From contig NZ_CANLTQ010000002.1 in assembly GCF_947494025.1 (NCBI RefSeq), positions 372,001 to 436,000 of the forward strand: a DNA stretch of 64,000 bases. Reading direction: 5' to 3'. Within the stretch, counting starts at the first letter, position 1. Each line of letters opens with the position of its first letter. The stretch comes from an uncultured Jannaschia sp. Lineage in GTDB: Bacteria; Pseudomonadota; Alphaproteobacteria; Rhodobacterales; Rhodobacteraceae. Below the pieces are notes generated by a model that was not told the DNA's origin, did not search any database, and saw nothing but the letters and a program-made list of their open reading frames with translations. Below, piece after piece: positions 16,505 to 25,377 of this stretch. A program made the translations under genes and the position numbers.

Positions 16505-18558
16505 AGGACCGGACCAACCCCAAGCATTTCGCCGCCCTGCATCGTCACGGCTTCGTCCGGATCGGCGCGAGCACCCCCCGCGTCCGGACGGCGGACGTCG
16601 CCTTCAACTGCGACGCCGTCCTCGCCGAAGCCCGGCGCGCCGACGCGGCCCGGGTGGACCTCCTCGTCTATCCGGAGCTTTGCCTGTCTTCCTACGCGCT
16701 CGACGACCTGCTGCTGCAGACCGCGCTTCTGGATGCGAGCGAGGCCGCGCTGGCCGAGATCGTGGCGGCGAGCGCCGATCTGTCGCCTGTCCTTCTCGTC
16801 GGCCTCCCGCTGCGCCACGAGGGGCGGCTGTACAACTGCGCGGTCGCGATCTCGCGCGGAACGATCCTCGGCGTCGTGCCGAAATCCTACCTGCCGAACT
16901 ACCGCGAATATTACGAAAAGCGCTGGTTCGCGCATGGCCGCGGCATCGTCGGACAGACAATGCGGCTTTGCGGACAGGACGTTCCGTTCGGCACCGACCT
17001 GATCTTCGAGGCGACCGATCTGCCGGGCTTCGTCTTTCACGCCGAGATCTGCGAGGATTACTGGGCGCCGGTCCCGCCCTCCTCGGCGGCGGCGCTGGCG
17101 GGCGCGACCATCCTCGCCAACCTTTCGGCCTCCAACATCGTGATCGGCAAGTCCGACGATCGCCACATGCTCTGCCGCTCGCAATCGGCGCGCGCGATGG
17201 CGGCCTATGCCTATTCCGCCGCCGGGCCGGGCGAAAGCACGACCGACCTGGCCTGGGACGGTCAGGGCGCGATCTACGAGCTGGGCGACCTCATGGCGCA
17301 GTCGCAGCGCTTCGCGCTGGAGCCGGAGTTGTGCCTTGCGGATATCGACACGCAACGCATCCTAAACGAGCGGATGCGCACCGGCACCTACGCCGATTGC
17401 GCGGAGACGAGCGGGATACCATTCCGCCGGGTGGGCTTCGCGCATCAGCCGCATTGGGAGGATGCCGGGCTGATCCGCCCGATCCGCCGCTTCCCCTACG
17501 TACCCAACCGGCGAAGCCATCTCGACCTCGACTGCTACGAGGCGTTCAACATCCAGGTCGAGGGACTGCGCCGCCGGTTCGAAGCCACGAGCGGCGACCA
17601 CATGGTCCTCGGCGTTTCGGGCGGGCTCGACTCCACGCATGCGCTGATCGTGGCGGCCAAGGTCTGCGATCAGCTGCAACTGCCGCGCACGACGATCCTC
17701 GGCTACACGATGCCCGGCTTCGCCACCGGCGATGCGACCAAGAGCAACGCCTGGAAACTGATGCGCGCCTTCGGCATCGAGGCGGCGGAGATCGACATCC
17801 GCCCCGCCGCGCGTCAGATGCTCGAGGATATGGGCCATCCCTTCGCGGGCGGCGAGCCGGTCTACGACGTCACCTTCGAAAACGTTCAAGCGGGCCTGAG
17901 GACCGATTACCTGTTCCGGCTCGCCAACCAGAACCGCGGTTTCGTGATCGGCACGGGCGACCTGTCGGAACTGGCGCTCGGATGGTGCACCTATGGCGTC
18001 GGCGACCAGATGAGCCACTACGCCGTCAATTCCGGCATCCCCAAGACGCTGATCCAGTATCTGATCCGCTGGACCGTGGAGACGAACCAGTTCGACGGCG
18101 AGGCCGATGCCGTGCTGGAGGCGATCCTCGCCACCAAGATTTCCCCCGAACTCGTCCCGCAGGGCGAGGAGGAGGAGCTGCAATCGACCGAGGACCGGAT
18201 CGGCCCCTACGAGCTGCACGATTTCTTCCTGTTCCACATCATGCGCTACGGCCTGCCGCCCTCGAAGGTGGCGTTCCTCGCATGGAACGCGTGGCGCGAT
18301 GTGGAGCGCGGCCTTTGGCCCATCGGCTTCCCGGACGCGGCGAAGCGGCACTACGATCTGCGAGACGTCGCGCGGTGGCTCGAAGTGTTCCTGGAACGCT
18401 TCTTCGGGTTCAGCCAGTTCAAACGCTCCGCTCTGCCCAACGGGCCCAAGGTCTCGCCCGGTGGGTCGCTTTCGCCCCGTGGCGACTGGCGCGCACCCTC
18501 GGATGCGACCGCCGCGCCCTGGCTGGAGGAGTTGCGCCGGAGCCTGCCCGAAGACTGA
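16501..18558 (+). CDS. nadE: Glutamine-dependent NAD+ synthetase
   Basis: 685 residues, two domains. The N-terminal nitrilase-type glutaminase has its catalytic Glu59 (VYPELCLSSY), Lys128 (VPKSYLPNYREYYEK) and Cys184 (AEICEDYW), plus the long-chain signature GPGESTTDLAWDG. The C-terminal ATP pyrophosphatase domain has the P-loop VSGGLDSTHALIV near 370 and GTGDLSELALGW. It amidates nicotinic acid adenine dinucleotide to NAD using glutamine-derived ammonia. Length and domain order match the larger (TB-type) NadE class. GAGGAGG precedes the ATG inside the end of pncC. Together PncC and NadE cover the deamidation and final amidation of the nicotinate route; NadD is not in the window. Confidence 0.95.
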   Translation: MKDRTNPKHFAALHRHGFVRIGASTPRVRTADVAFNCDAVLAEARRADAARVDLLVYPELCLSSYALDDLLLQTALLDASEAALAEIVAASADLSPVLLVGLPLRHEGRLYNCAVAISRGTILGVVPKSYLPNYREYYEKRWFAHGRGIVGQTMRLCGQDVPFGTDLIFEATDLPGFVFHAEICEDYWAPVPPSSAAALAGATILANLSASNIVIGKSDDRHMLCRSQSARAMAAYAYSAAGPGESTTDLAWDGQGAIYELGDLMAQSQRFALEPELCLADIDTQRILNERMRTGTYADCAETSGIPFRRVGFAHQPHWEDAGLIRPIRRFPYVPNRRSHLDLDCYEAFNIQVEGLRRRFEATSGDHMVLGVSGGLDSTHALIVAAKVCDQLQLPRTTILGYTMPGFATGDATKSNAWKLMRAFGIEAAEIDIRPAARQMLEDMGHPFAGGEPVYDVTFENVQAGLRTDYLFRLANQNRGFVIGTGDLSELALGWCTYGVGDQMSHYAVNSGIPKTLIQYLIRWTVETNQFDGEADAVLEAILATKISPELVPQGEEEELQSTEDRIGPYELHDFFLFHIMRYGLPPSKVAFLAWNAWRDVERGLWPIGFPDAAKRHYDLRDVARWLEVFLERFFGFSQFKRSALPNGPKVSPGGSLSPRGDWRAPSDATAAPWLEELRRSLPED

Positions 18559-18612
18559 CTCCGGCGCGGCCGCCGTCAGCGAGCCGGCCGCGATGGACCC
18601 GATGCCGGGGGC

Positions 18613-18804
18613 CTAGTAGGTCGTCGGCGGGTCGCTCGCCGGGAACGTCTCGTCCAGGGCCTCGTCCTGTTCGTCCCACGTTTTCGGCTTGTCGGCCATG
18701 GCCTCCTTGCCGGACCGCCGAACCTGGACCGGAGATTCCTTCGGACCGGGTTTCTCCTTGCCGGCGATCGCGACCGCTTCGTCCGTTTTCCTGTCGTCGC
18801 TCAT
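18613..18804 (-). CDS. 63-residue protein with C-terminal TFPASDPP motif
   Basis: A short, very charged, probably disordered protein: MSDDRKTDEAVAIAGKEK at the start, a basic centre, and WDEQDEALDETFPASDPP near the C-terminus. The (E/D)TFPASDPP ending recurs in many small alpha- and betaproteobacterial proteins that I know only as hypothetical. AGAGGAC lies about 8 bases upstream of the ATG at 18804, which supports expression. It faces the SDR gene divergently. I looked upstream for a GGAAC/CGTT-type EcfG stress promoter and could not find one. No function is assigned. Confidence 0.7.
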   Translation of the reverse strand: MSDDRKTDEAVAIAGKEKPGPKESPVQVRRSGKEAMADKPKTWDEQDEALDETFPASDPPTTY

Positions 18805-18993
18805 GGATCCGTCCTCTTCCGTTTCCGAGCGCCAACGCAAAAGGCCCGATCGGGTTGCATCCCGGCCCCGGCGGCCGGACAGAATGTGCGCCCCCCGTCC
18901 GGCCGCGAGCGGCCCGATGCGAACCGCGTGCAACCAAACGCCGGCGGCGCAGGTTCTCCCGGATAGCGAGACATCGCCAGCAGAGGACGTCCC

Positions 18994-19983
18994 ATGCACG
19001 ATCTTTCCGGAGCCTCCGTCGTGATCACCGGCGCGTCGAGCGGTATCGGCCGCGCCGCCGCGCGCGCCTTCGCCGCCCGGGGCGCGCGGGTCACCCTGGC
19101 AGCCCGCCGTCTTGAGATGCTGCAGGACGCGGCGCGCGAATGCGAGCAGCTCGGCGGCCGGGCCCTGCCCGTGCGGACCGACGTGTCGGATCCGGCGGCC
19201 GTCGATGCCCTGCGCGACGCGGCGATGGATGCGTTCGGCGGGATCGACATCTGGGTCAACAATGCCGGGCTCGGCGCGATCGGCGCCTGGCAGGACGTCC
19301 CGCTGGAGATGCACCGGCGGACCATCGACGTGAACCTCATGGGCGCGATGTACGGCGCTTATTCGGTGCTGCCGCTTTTCCTGCGGCAAGGTCGTGGGAC
19401 GATCATCAACACGATCTCCCTTGCCGCCTGGGCGCCGACGCCGTTCGCCGCCGCCTATACCGCGAGCAAGTTCGCGCTGCGCGGCTTCTCGGCGAGCCTG
19501 CGGCAGGAGCTCAAGCCCCATCGGCACATCCATGTCTGCGGGGTCTTTCCCGCCGTGGTCGACACGCCGGGCATCGTCCACGGTGCGAACTATTCCGGGC
19601 GGAGCGTCGACCCGGGGCCGTACCTTTATGCGCCCGAAACCGTCGCGGAGGCGATCGTGAGCGTGGCGCGCCGGCCGCGCGACGAGGTGCCCGTCGGCTG
19701 GCCGTCCCTCGCCGCGCAGCGGGCCTACGGGCTTGCTCCCTGGGCGACCGAGAACGTCGTCGGCGGCATTGTCAGGGGCGCCCTCGGGCGGGCCCGGGCC
19801 GGGGCGATCTCCGACGGCGCGGTGCTGCGGACCATCCTCGACGGCAAGCGGACGAGCGGCGGTGTCAGGCATCGGAAAGGCGTGCCGGATGCTCATCGCC
19901 TCAACATGATGGCCCTCGGCGCGGCCGGCGCGGTCCTCGGCGTCGGCGCGCTCGCCTGGGCGGCGTCGCACCGACGGCGTTAG
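18994..19983 (+). CDS. SDR family oxidoreductase with C-terminal membrane anchor
   Basis: 329 residues. The classical SDR core has TGASSGIGRAAARAF at 12-26 (Gly-rich NAD(P) site), NNAGLGAIGAW near 90, the active-site serine in NTISLAAWAP and YTASKFALRGF (YxxxK). This is followed by a longer C-terminal part after residue 230, ending in a hydrophobic stretch MALGAAGAVLGVGALAWAA and a basic tail, which suggests anchoring to the inner membrane. The order of motifs matches NADP-dependent members acting on lipophilic or keto substrates, but the substrate is unknown. AGAGGAC precedes the ATG. Confidence 0.86.
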   Translation: MHDLSGASVVITGASSGIGRAAARAFAARGARVTLAARRLEMLQDAARECEQLGGRALPVRTDVSDPAAVDALRDAAMDAFGGIDIWVNNAGLGAIGAWQDVPLEMHRRTIDVNLMGAMYGAYSVLPLFLRQGRGTIINTISLAAWAPTPFAAAYTASKFALRGFSASLRQELKPHRHIHVCGVFPAVVDTPGIVHGANYSGRSVDPGPYLYAPETVAEAIVSVARRPRDEVPVGWPSLAAQRAYGLAPWATENVVGGIVRGALGRARAGAISDGAVLRTILDGKRTSGGVRHRKGVPDAHRLNMMALGAAGAVLGVGALAWAASHRRR

Positions 19984-20051
19984 ACCGCATCCCGTCGTCC
20001 GGCAGATGCCAAGCAGCAGCCGGACGGATCCGACGCGACGAGGAAACCCGC

Positions 20052-20513
20052 ATGAGCGGACAGGACAGGAGGATACTGCGCATCGAGGAGCCGGCCCGGG
20101 TTCCCTGGGACGCGATCGTTCTCGGTTGGGGTCCGGTCCTGCCCTTTCCGCTCGCGGCGATCTGGCTCTATCTGGACGGCCCCGAGGTGGTGCGACCGGC
20201 GATGCATCTCTGGGGCGCGGCCATCGCGCTGTTCCTGTCCGGCGTCCGGCGGGGGCTGTCGTTCCGCATGCCGGGCGGATGGACGTGGACTCAGCTGGCC
20301 GTGTTCGCGTGGCTGTTCTGGGCGGGCTTCGCCGCCCTGATCCTGCCACCCGGCCCGGCCTTCGCGCTGCTGAGCGCGGTCTACGCCAGCCTCGCGGTGC
20401 TCGACCCCGTCGCCGCCGACCGCGCGGAGGCGCCTTTGTGGTTCCGCCGGCTGCGTCCCGCGCAGATGAGCGTCGCGGCCCTCGGGTTGATCGGCCTCTG
20501 GTGGCTTTCGTGA
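20052..20513 (+). CDS. DUF3429 family integral membrane protein
   Basis: 153 residues with about five hydrophobic segments: DAIVLGWGPVLPFPLAAI, MHLWGAAIALFLSGVRRG, LAVFAWLFWAGFAALIL, FALLSAVYASLAVLD and the C-terminal MSVAALGLIGLWW. The GW..P..PF opening and LSGVRRGL block fit DUF3429, small proteins of unknown function. GAGGAAACC precedes the ATG. It follows the SDR gene by 68 bp in the same direction and may be co-transcribed. Confidence 0.75.
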   Translation: MSGQDRRILRIEEPARVPWDAIVLGWGPVLPFPLAAIWLYLDGPEVVRPAMHLWGAAIALFLSGVRRGLSFRMPGGWTWTQLAVFAWLFWAGFAALILPPGPAFALLSAVYASLAVLDPVAADRAEAPLWFRRLRPAQMSVAALGLIGLWWLS

Positions 20514-20603
20514 CGACCCGTTCCCCGGTTCGACCATGCGCGACGCGCCGAAACGGTGGAGGAATTCGGGCTTGCCGGCGGCGTTGAAGCGCCTTCCACC
20601 GCG

Positions 20604-21650
20604 CTACCCGATATCCGCCCGCGCGACACCCGTCGCCTTCACCAGCGCCCAGATCGCCCGGCCTTCGACGAGATCGAGCGCCGTCGCGGAGCGGCGCGTC
20701 ACGCGCGCCAGGAGGTGTCCCTCTCCGATCGCCAGACGCAGCATGACGCCCGGACCGTGCCCCGGCTGAATGGAGGCCACCGTGCCCGCCAGCACGTTGA
20801 GCGCCGACACCTCCCGCGGAGGCTCGGTCGCGACGATCACGTCCTCCGCCCGGATGCGGATGCGGATCCGGGCGCCGATCTCGCCCGCGCCCACGACCTG
20901 CAACGTCCCGACCGGCGTCTCCACCGCCGCGATCCCGTCCCTCTCCGCGACCATCCGCCCGGACAGGACGGCGCCCGCCTGCATGGACCCCATCAACGCG
21001 GCGACGGACGGATCCGAAAGCATGTCGCCCACCGGTCCCGCACGGGCCACCCGGCCGTCGCGCAACAGGACCAGCGTGTCGGCCAGCCGGGCGACCTCCT
21101 CCACCGCGTGGCTGATGTAGAGGATCGGCACGCCCGCGTCCCGCACCCGTTCGAGCCAGGGCAGCACCCGGTCGCGGCGCGGCCCGTCGAGCGCGGCCAG
21201 CGGCTCGTCGAGGATCAGGAGCCGCGGCCGACGGAGCAGCGCCCGCCCAATCGCCACCCGTGCCGCCTCCCCGCCCGAAAGCCCAGCCGTCCGCCGCGCG
21301 AGCAGGCCACCGATCCCCAGCATCTCGCAGACGGGACCGGGATCGGTTCCGCGCGGCGCACCGTAGAGGAGGTTCCGCCGCACGTTCATGTGCGGAAAGA
21401 GCCGCGCCTCCTGAAACACGTAGCCGATGTCGCGCCGGTGCGGCGGCACCGCCGTGCCGCCTCCGAACAACACCCGCCCGTCGAGCGCGATCCGCCCGTG
21501 ATCGGGCCGTGCCAGCCCCGCGACGCAGCGCGCGAGGGTCGTCTTGCCCGCGCCCGACGGCCCAAAGATCGCCGTGGTCCCCGCCCCGACCTCCAGAGCC
21601 ACGTCGAGCGTGAAGGCCCCGACGCTCCGTTTGAACGCGACCTCCAGCAT
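20604..21650 (-). CDS. modC: Molybdate ABC transporter ATP-binding protein
   Basis: 348 residues. The ATPase domain has Walker A GPSGAGKTTLA near 31, Q-loop VFQEARLFPHMNV, signature LSGGEAARVAIGRALL and Walker B LLILDEPLAALD, with the switch His in YISHAVEEV. The C-terminal third (NVLAGTVASIQPG to ALVKATGVARADIG) is a TOBE/molybdopterin-type domain typical of ModC. It powers molybdate import through ModB. The start overlaps the modB stop by ATGA. No ModE regulator is seen. Confidence 0.92.
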   Translation of the reverse strand: MLEVAFKRSVGAFTLDVALEVGAGTTAIFGPSGAGKTTLARCVAGLARPDHGRIALDGRVLFGGGTAVPPHRRDIGYVFQEARLFPHMNVRRNLLYGAPRGTDPGPVCEMLGIGGLLARRTAGLSGGEAARVAIGRALLRRPRLLILDEPLAALDGPRRDRVLPWLERVRDAGVPILYISHAVEEVARLADTLVLLRDGRVARAGPVGDMLSDPSVAALMGSMQAGAVLSGRMVAERDGIAAVETPVGTLQVVGAGEIGARIRIRIRAEDVIVATEPPREVSALNVLAGTVASIQPGHGPGVMLRLAIGEGHLLARVTRRSATALDLVEGRAIWALVKATGVARADIG

Positions 21651-22342
21651 CAGCGCCCCGCCACGCGCGCGGCGAGCCGGGGGGCGAGCCAGTTCGAGGC
21701 CAGCACCGCGCCCACCGCCACCAGCACCGCCACGCCCACCATCCCGCGCAGCCCCGGCACGCCGCCCGGCACCTGGAGGAACGCGTAGATCGCCGCCGGC
21801 AGTGTGCGCGTCTCGCCGGGGATCGAGGCGACGAAGGTGATCGTGGCGCCGAATTCCCCGAACGCCTTGGCGAAGCCCAGCGTCGCGCCCGCAAGGAGAC
21901 CCGGCGCCGCGAGCGGCAGCGTCACGGTGAGCCAGACCCGCAACGGCGAGGCGCCGAGTGTCGCCGCCGCCTCCTCGAGCTTCGGGTCTACCGATTCGAT
22001 GGCCAGCCGGATCGCGCGCACGATCAGCGGAAAGCCCATGATCCCCGCCGCCAGCGCCGCCCCCGTCCAGCGGAAGGCGAGCCCGAGGCTCAGTGGTTCC
22101 AGCACCGCCCCGAGCGGGCCGGACCGGGAGAAGAGCAGCAGAAGCGCGTAACCCGTCACCACCGGAGGCAGCACGAGCGGCAGATGCACCGCCGCGTCCA
22201 GGAACCCCTTGCCTCGGAACGATCCGCGCGCCAGCACATGCGCCACCCAGATCGCCAGCGGCAGCGACACGAGCGTGGCCGTGAGCGAAACCTTGAGCGA
22301 CAGCGCGAGCGCCGACAGGGCCTCCGGCGGCAGGTCGATCAA
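21650..22342 (-). CDS. modB: Molybdate ABC transporter permease
   Basis: 230 residues, the usual ModB size, with five membrane helices and the EAA loop EEAAATLGASPLRVWLTVTLP. Other family marks are LPLVLPPVVTGYALL and KAFGEFGATITFV. I start it at TTG 22342, which overlaps the modA stop as TTGA and gives MIDLPPEALSALALSLKVSL, aligning with typical ModB openings; longer upstream frames run antisense-like through modA and lack family similarity. It forms the molybdate channel in the inner membrane with ModC dimers. Confidence 0.9.
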   Translation of the reverse strand: MIDLPPEALSALALSLKVSLTATLVSLPLAIWVAHVLARGSFRGKGFLDAAVHLPLVLPPVVTGYALLLLFSRSGPLGAVLEPLSLGLAFRWTGAALAAGIMGFPLIVRAIRLAIESVDPKLEEAAATLGASPLRVWLTVTLPLAAPGLLAGATLGFAKAFGEFGATITFVASIPGETRTLPAAIYAFLQVPGGVPGLRGMVGVAVLVAVGAVLASNWLAPRLAARVAGR

Positions 22343-23085
22343 GGGGCGAAGCCATGGCGCGCGAAGACCTCGCGAGACGCCCCCACGCGGTCGAGGAACG
22401 CCCGCGCGCCCTCGGCCCCGCCCGCGACGGTCGCGCCGGGATAGCGGATCGGATCGTGCGCGTCCGCCGGGAACTCGGCCGCGATCCCCACTCCGCTCCC
22501 CGCAAGGTCGGATCCGTAGACGATGCCGAGCGGCACGTCGCCGCGCGCGACATAGGCCAAGGCCGCGCGCACATCCTCGGCATAGAGCATGCGCGGCGCG
22601 AGAACGTCCCAAAGCCCCAGCGTCGTCAGCGCCTCCTGTGCATAGCGCCCGGCGGGCACCGACATCGGCTCACCCATCGCGATCCGCCCCGCGGCGCCGA
22701 GCCGCGCGAGGATGGCCCCCGTCTCGAGCGGCAGGGCCGCGCCGTCCGGCGGACCGGCCAAAACGAGCCGGTTGCTGGCGATCGCCACGGGATCGCCGTC
22801 AAGCACGCCCTGCGCCCCCAGCCAGTCCATCCAGTCGGTCGCCGCGAGTAGCACGACGTCTGCGGGCGCCCCCGCCGCGACCTGACGTGCAAGCGTGCCG
22901 CTGCCTCCGTAGGACAGGGCCACCGCCCCGTCCCAACCGGCCGCGATCTCGTCCAGCGGGGGCTTCAGGGACGCGGCGGCGAAGACGGTCAGCGGCGCCT
23001 GCGCCCGGGCCGGGGGCGCCACGGCGACGAGCATCGCGGCGAGGATCGTGCGGCGGGAAAGCCTAGAACGGATGCGGATGGCCAT
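22339..23085 (-). CDS. modA: Molybdate ABC transporter substrate-binding protein
   Basis: 248 residues. An N-terminal signal peptide (RTILAAMLVAVAPPARAQA) precedes LTVFAAASLKPPLDEIA, the ModA opening; SYGGSGTLARQVAAGAPADVVL follows, with the ligand-contacting serines typical of ModA, and then ALAYVARGDVPLGIVYGSDL. It should bind molybdate (or tungstate) in the periplasm. The start lies inside the last 23 bases of the upstream SDR gene, so mod genes are at the end of a DUF1178-SDR-modABC operon. I saw no molybdenum-cofactor riboswitch. Confidence 0.92.
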   Translation of the reverse strand: MAIRIRSRLSRRTILAAMLVAVAPPARAQAPLTVFAAASLKPPLDEIAAGWDGAVALSYGGSGTLARQVAAGAPADVVLLAATDWMDWLGAQGVLDGDPVAIASNRLVLAGPPDGAALPLETGAILARLGAAGRIAMGEPMSVPAGRYAQEALTTLGLWDVLAPRMLYAEDVRAALAYVARGDVPLGIVYGSDLAGSGVGIAAEFPADAHDPIRYPGATVAGGAEGARAFLDRVGASREVFARHGFAP

Positions 23086-23689
23086 CGAAGGTCTCGAACT
23101 GGCCCGTGGTTCCCATGTCGAGCGCCTCGAACCGGTCCCAAAGGCCGCGCGCCGATTGCTCGGCCGTCACGCTCGCCGCCCGGCCGCCCATATCCGTCTG
23201 CACCCAACCGGGATGGTAGATGCCGACCGCGATGCCCCGGTCCTTCAGCGCCACCGCGAGGTTGGCGCCGAAATTGGAGATGGCGGCCTTGGACGCACGA
23301 TAGGCGAAGCCGCGCGACCCGGTCTGCTCGGAAGAGCCCATCTGCGAGGAGATGAGGGCGATCCGCCCGCCCTCGGACAGATTGGCGAGCTGGGCCTGCA
23401 CCGTCAGAATCACGCCGGTCACGTTGGTGTCGAAGGTCGCGCGCAGCTGCTCGGCCGTCACGTCCTCGATCCCGGCGGAGCGGTCGAGATAAACGCCCGC
23501 GTTGCAGACGAGGAGGTCGAGCGCCCCAGCCGCCTGCGCCGCCTCCGCCCGTGAGGCGCCGTCGGTCACCTCCAATGGGATGCCCGCGCCCGAGCGCGTC
23601 GTACCCTGCACTTCGTGCCCGCGTGCCGTGCCCTCGACGAGGAGGGCCGCGCCGACCCCGCGGGACGCGCCGGTGATCAGCGCCCGCAT
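23063..23689 (-). CDS. SDR family NAD(P)-dependent oxidoreductase (C-factor-like short form)
   Basis: 208 residues. LITGASRGVGAALLVEG at the N-terminus is the nucleotide site, LLVCNAGVYLD the NNAG equivalent, ISSQMGSS the serine motif and YRASKAAISNFGANLAVAL the YxxxK pair. The C-terminal HPGWVQTDMGG is typical of the small SDRs related to C-factor. All catalytic residues are present. It overlaps DUF1178 upstream by ATGA and modA downstream by 23 bases, so its expression is tied to molybdate uptake in this genome, perhaps only by position. Substrate unknown. Confidence 0.87.
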   Translation of the reverse strand: MRALITGASRGVGAALLVEGTARGHEVQGTTRSGAGIPLEVTDGASRAEAAQAAGALDLLVCNAGVYLDRSAGIEDVTAEQLRATFDTNVTGVILTVQAQLANLSEGGRIALISSQMGSSEQTGSRGFAYRASKAAISNFGANLAVALKDRGIAVGIYHPGWVQTDMGGRAASVTAEQSARGLWDRFEALDMGTTGQFETFDGHPHPF

Positions 23690-24105
23690 CAGTTGGTCTT
23701 TGCCTTCGGCATGAACGGCAACGGCGCGATCGGCACCCCGTCTTCCAGCAGGCTGCGCACCTCGCGCGCGTTCGCCTCTCCGTAGATCGCCTTGTCGGGC
23801 CGTTTCGCCTCGTTCTGCGCGGCCTCGTGCAGCGCGCGCGCCTCCTCGGCGAAGCGGCCGCCGACATAGGTCGCCTCGGTCTCGACCTTGCGGCGGAACG
23901 CGGCGATCCTCGCCTCCAGCGGCGATTGCGGCTCGCTCGCCCGCGTCCCGACCTTGGGCGCCATCAGCGATTTCGAGACATCCACCGATCCGCACGCCGT
24001 GCAGGTCAGCATCTTCCGCCGCGCCAGCCCGTCGAACGCCTCGGCCGACTGGAACCAGCTTTCGAAGACATGCCCCTCGGCGCAGCGAAGTGCGTAACGG
24101 ATCAT
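23689..24105 (-). CDS. DUF1178 family zinc-ribbon-like protein
   Basis: 138 residues beginning MIRYALRCAEGHVFESWFQSAEAF. One cysteine followed by EGH and a second pair in TCTACGS make a short zinc-ribbon-like N-terminal half typical of DUF1178. The rest is a helical region (EARIAAFRRKVE, YVGGRFAEEARALHE) and VPIAPLPF near the C-terminus. The function is unknown. AAGGGG lies upstream of the ATG at 24105. It is the first gene of the SDR-modABC operon. Confidence 0.88.
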   Translation of the reverse strand: MIRYALRCAEGHVFESWFQSAEAFDGLARRKMLTCTACGSVDVSKSLMAPKVGTRASEPQSPLEARIAAFRRKVETEATYVGGRFAEEARALHEAAQNEAKRPDKAIYGEANAREVRSLLEDGVPIAPLPFMPKAKTN

Positions 24106-24237
24106 CGCAAACCCCTTCAGCGAGACTCGCAAGATAGGGCCTCCGGCCGAACCTGCAAGCCGCGGTTGAAGCGACCGAGCCCCGTCTTAGCTCCGCCACA
24201 TGCGGATCCGTCGTTTCATTTCGATCGCTGTCAGGGC

Positions 24238-25368
24238 GTGACGCCGCTCCTCCTCGGCTCGGAGATCTATCGCGGCTCGAGTTACGGGCCGTGGCATCCC
24301 TTGCGCGTGCCGCGCGTGAGCACGGTTCTCGACCTGACCCGCGCGATGGGCTGGCTCCCGCCCGACCGCTTCCGTGCGTCGCCGCGCGCCAAGGCGGCGG
24401 CGCTGACGCTCTGGCATACGCCGGCCTACGTGACGGCGCTGGCACGCGTCGAGGCCACGCAGGCGGCGTGCGAGACGGACAAGGCGCGTCACGGGCTCGG
24501 CACGATCTCCAATCCGGTCTTCCCCGAGATGTTCCGCCGCCCCGCCACAGGGGCCGGCGCCTCTCTCCTCGCGGGCGAGCTCCTGCGCGACGGCGGGCGC
24601 ATCCACAATCCCGGCGGCGGCACGCATCACGGGATGCCGGATCGGGCGAGCGGGTTCTGCTACCTCAACGACGCCGTGCTGGGCATCTTGTCGCTTCGGC
24701 GGAGCGGCGTCCGGCGGATCGCCTATGTCGACATCGACGCGCATCACATGGACGGGGTGGAGCATGCCTTCGCGGACGATCCCGACATGCTCCTCGTCTC
24801 CACCCACGAGGAGCGCCGCTGGCCGTTCACCGGCGCGCTCGGGGATGCGGGCGTCGGCCAGGTCTTCAATCTGCCGCTGCCGCGCGCGGCCAACGACGAC
24901 GAGTTCGCCCTTGCACGCGATCGGGTGATTCTGCCCGCGGTGGAGCGCTTCGCGCCGGACGCGATCGTGCTGCAATGCGGAGCGGATGCGGTGGAGGACG
25001 ACCCACTGTCGCGGCTGGCGCTGTCGAACAACGCGCACTGGGCCTGCCTGGCCGCGTTGATGCCGCTCGCGCCGCGATTCCTGCTGCTGGGCGGGGGTGG
25101 CTATAACCCGTGGTCGGTCGGCCGTCTCTGGTCGGGCAACTGGGCCGTGCTGTCGGGCCAAGACATCCCCGAACGCCTGCCCCCCGAAGCGGAGGCGGTG
25201 CTGCGCGGGTTGCGGTTCGACGGCAATTCCCGCGGCCGCAATCCGCCGGAGCATTGGTTCACCACGCTACGCGACCCGTGGCGCGGCGGGCCGGTCCGCG
25301 CGGAGGTCGTGGACCGGGTGGCGCATCTGGCCGCGCGGATCGGACGGATGCCGGGGCGTCCGGTCTGA
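24238..25368 (+). CDS. Histone deacetylase / AcuC-type deacetylase family protein
   Basis: 376 residues from GTG 24238. The arginase/deacetylase fold motifs are complete: NPGGGTHHGMPDRASGFCYLND with the catalytic His pair, VDIDAHHMDGVEHAF supplying zinc ligands (D and H), the third ligand region LQCGADAVEDDPLS, and the transition-state residue in LLGGGGYN. Bacterial members remove acetyl groups from acetyl-lysine (AcuC on acetyl-CoA synthetase) or from small amines. No acetyltransferase or acs gene is adjacent. The open frame continues far upstream, but the region before the GTG is antisense to DUF1178 and is not coding. Confidence 0.87.
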   Translation: MTPLLLGSEIYRGSSYGPWHPLRVPRVSTVLDLTRAMGWLPPDRFRASPRAKAAALTLWHTPAYVTALARVEATQAACETDKARHGLGTISNPVFPEMFRRPATGAGASLLAGELLRDGGRIHNPGGGTHHGMPDRASGFCYLNDAVLGILSLRRSGVRRIAYVDIDAHHMDGVEHAFADDPDMLLVSTHEERRWPFTGALGDAGVGQVFNLPLPRAANDDEFALARDRVILPAVERFAPDAIVLQCGADAVEDDPLSRLALSNNAHWACLAALMPLAPRFLLLGGGGYNPWSVGRLWSGNWAVLSGQDIPERLPPEAEAVLRGLRFDGNSRGRNPPEHWFTTLRDPWRGGPVRAEVVDRVAHLAARIGRMPGRPV

Positions 25369-25377
25369 CCCGTCGGA

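Noticed and set aside
18805-18993. EcfG-type general stress promoter for the TFPASDPP gene
   Set aside because: No GGAAC with CGTT at the required spacing on the minus strand.
23086-23300. Molybdenum cofactor riboswitch ahead of modA
   Set aside because: The modA start lies inside the coding end of the SDR gene, leaving no leader region.
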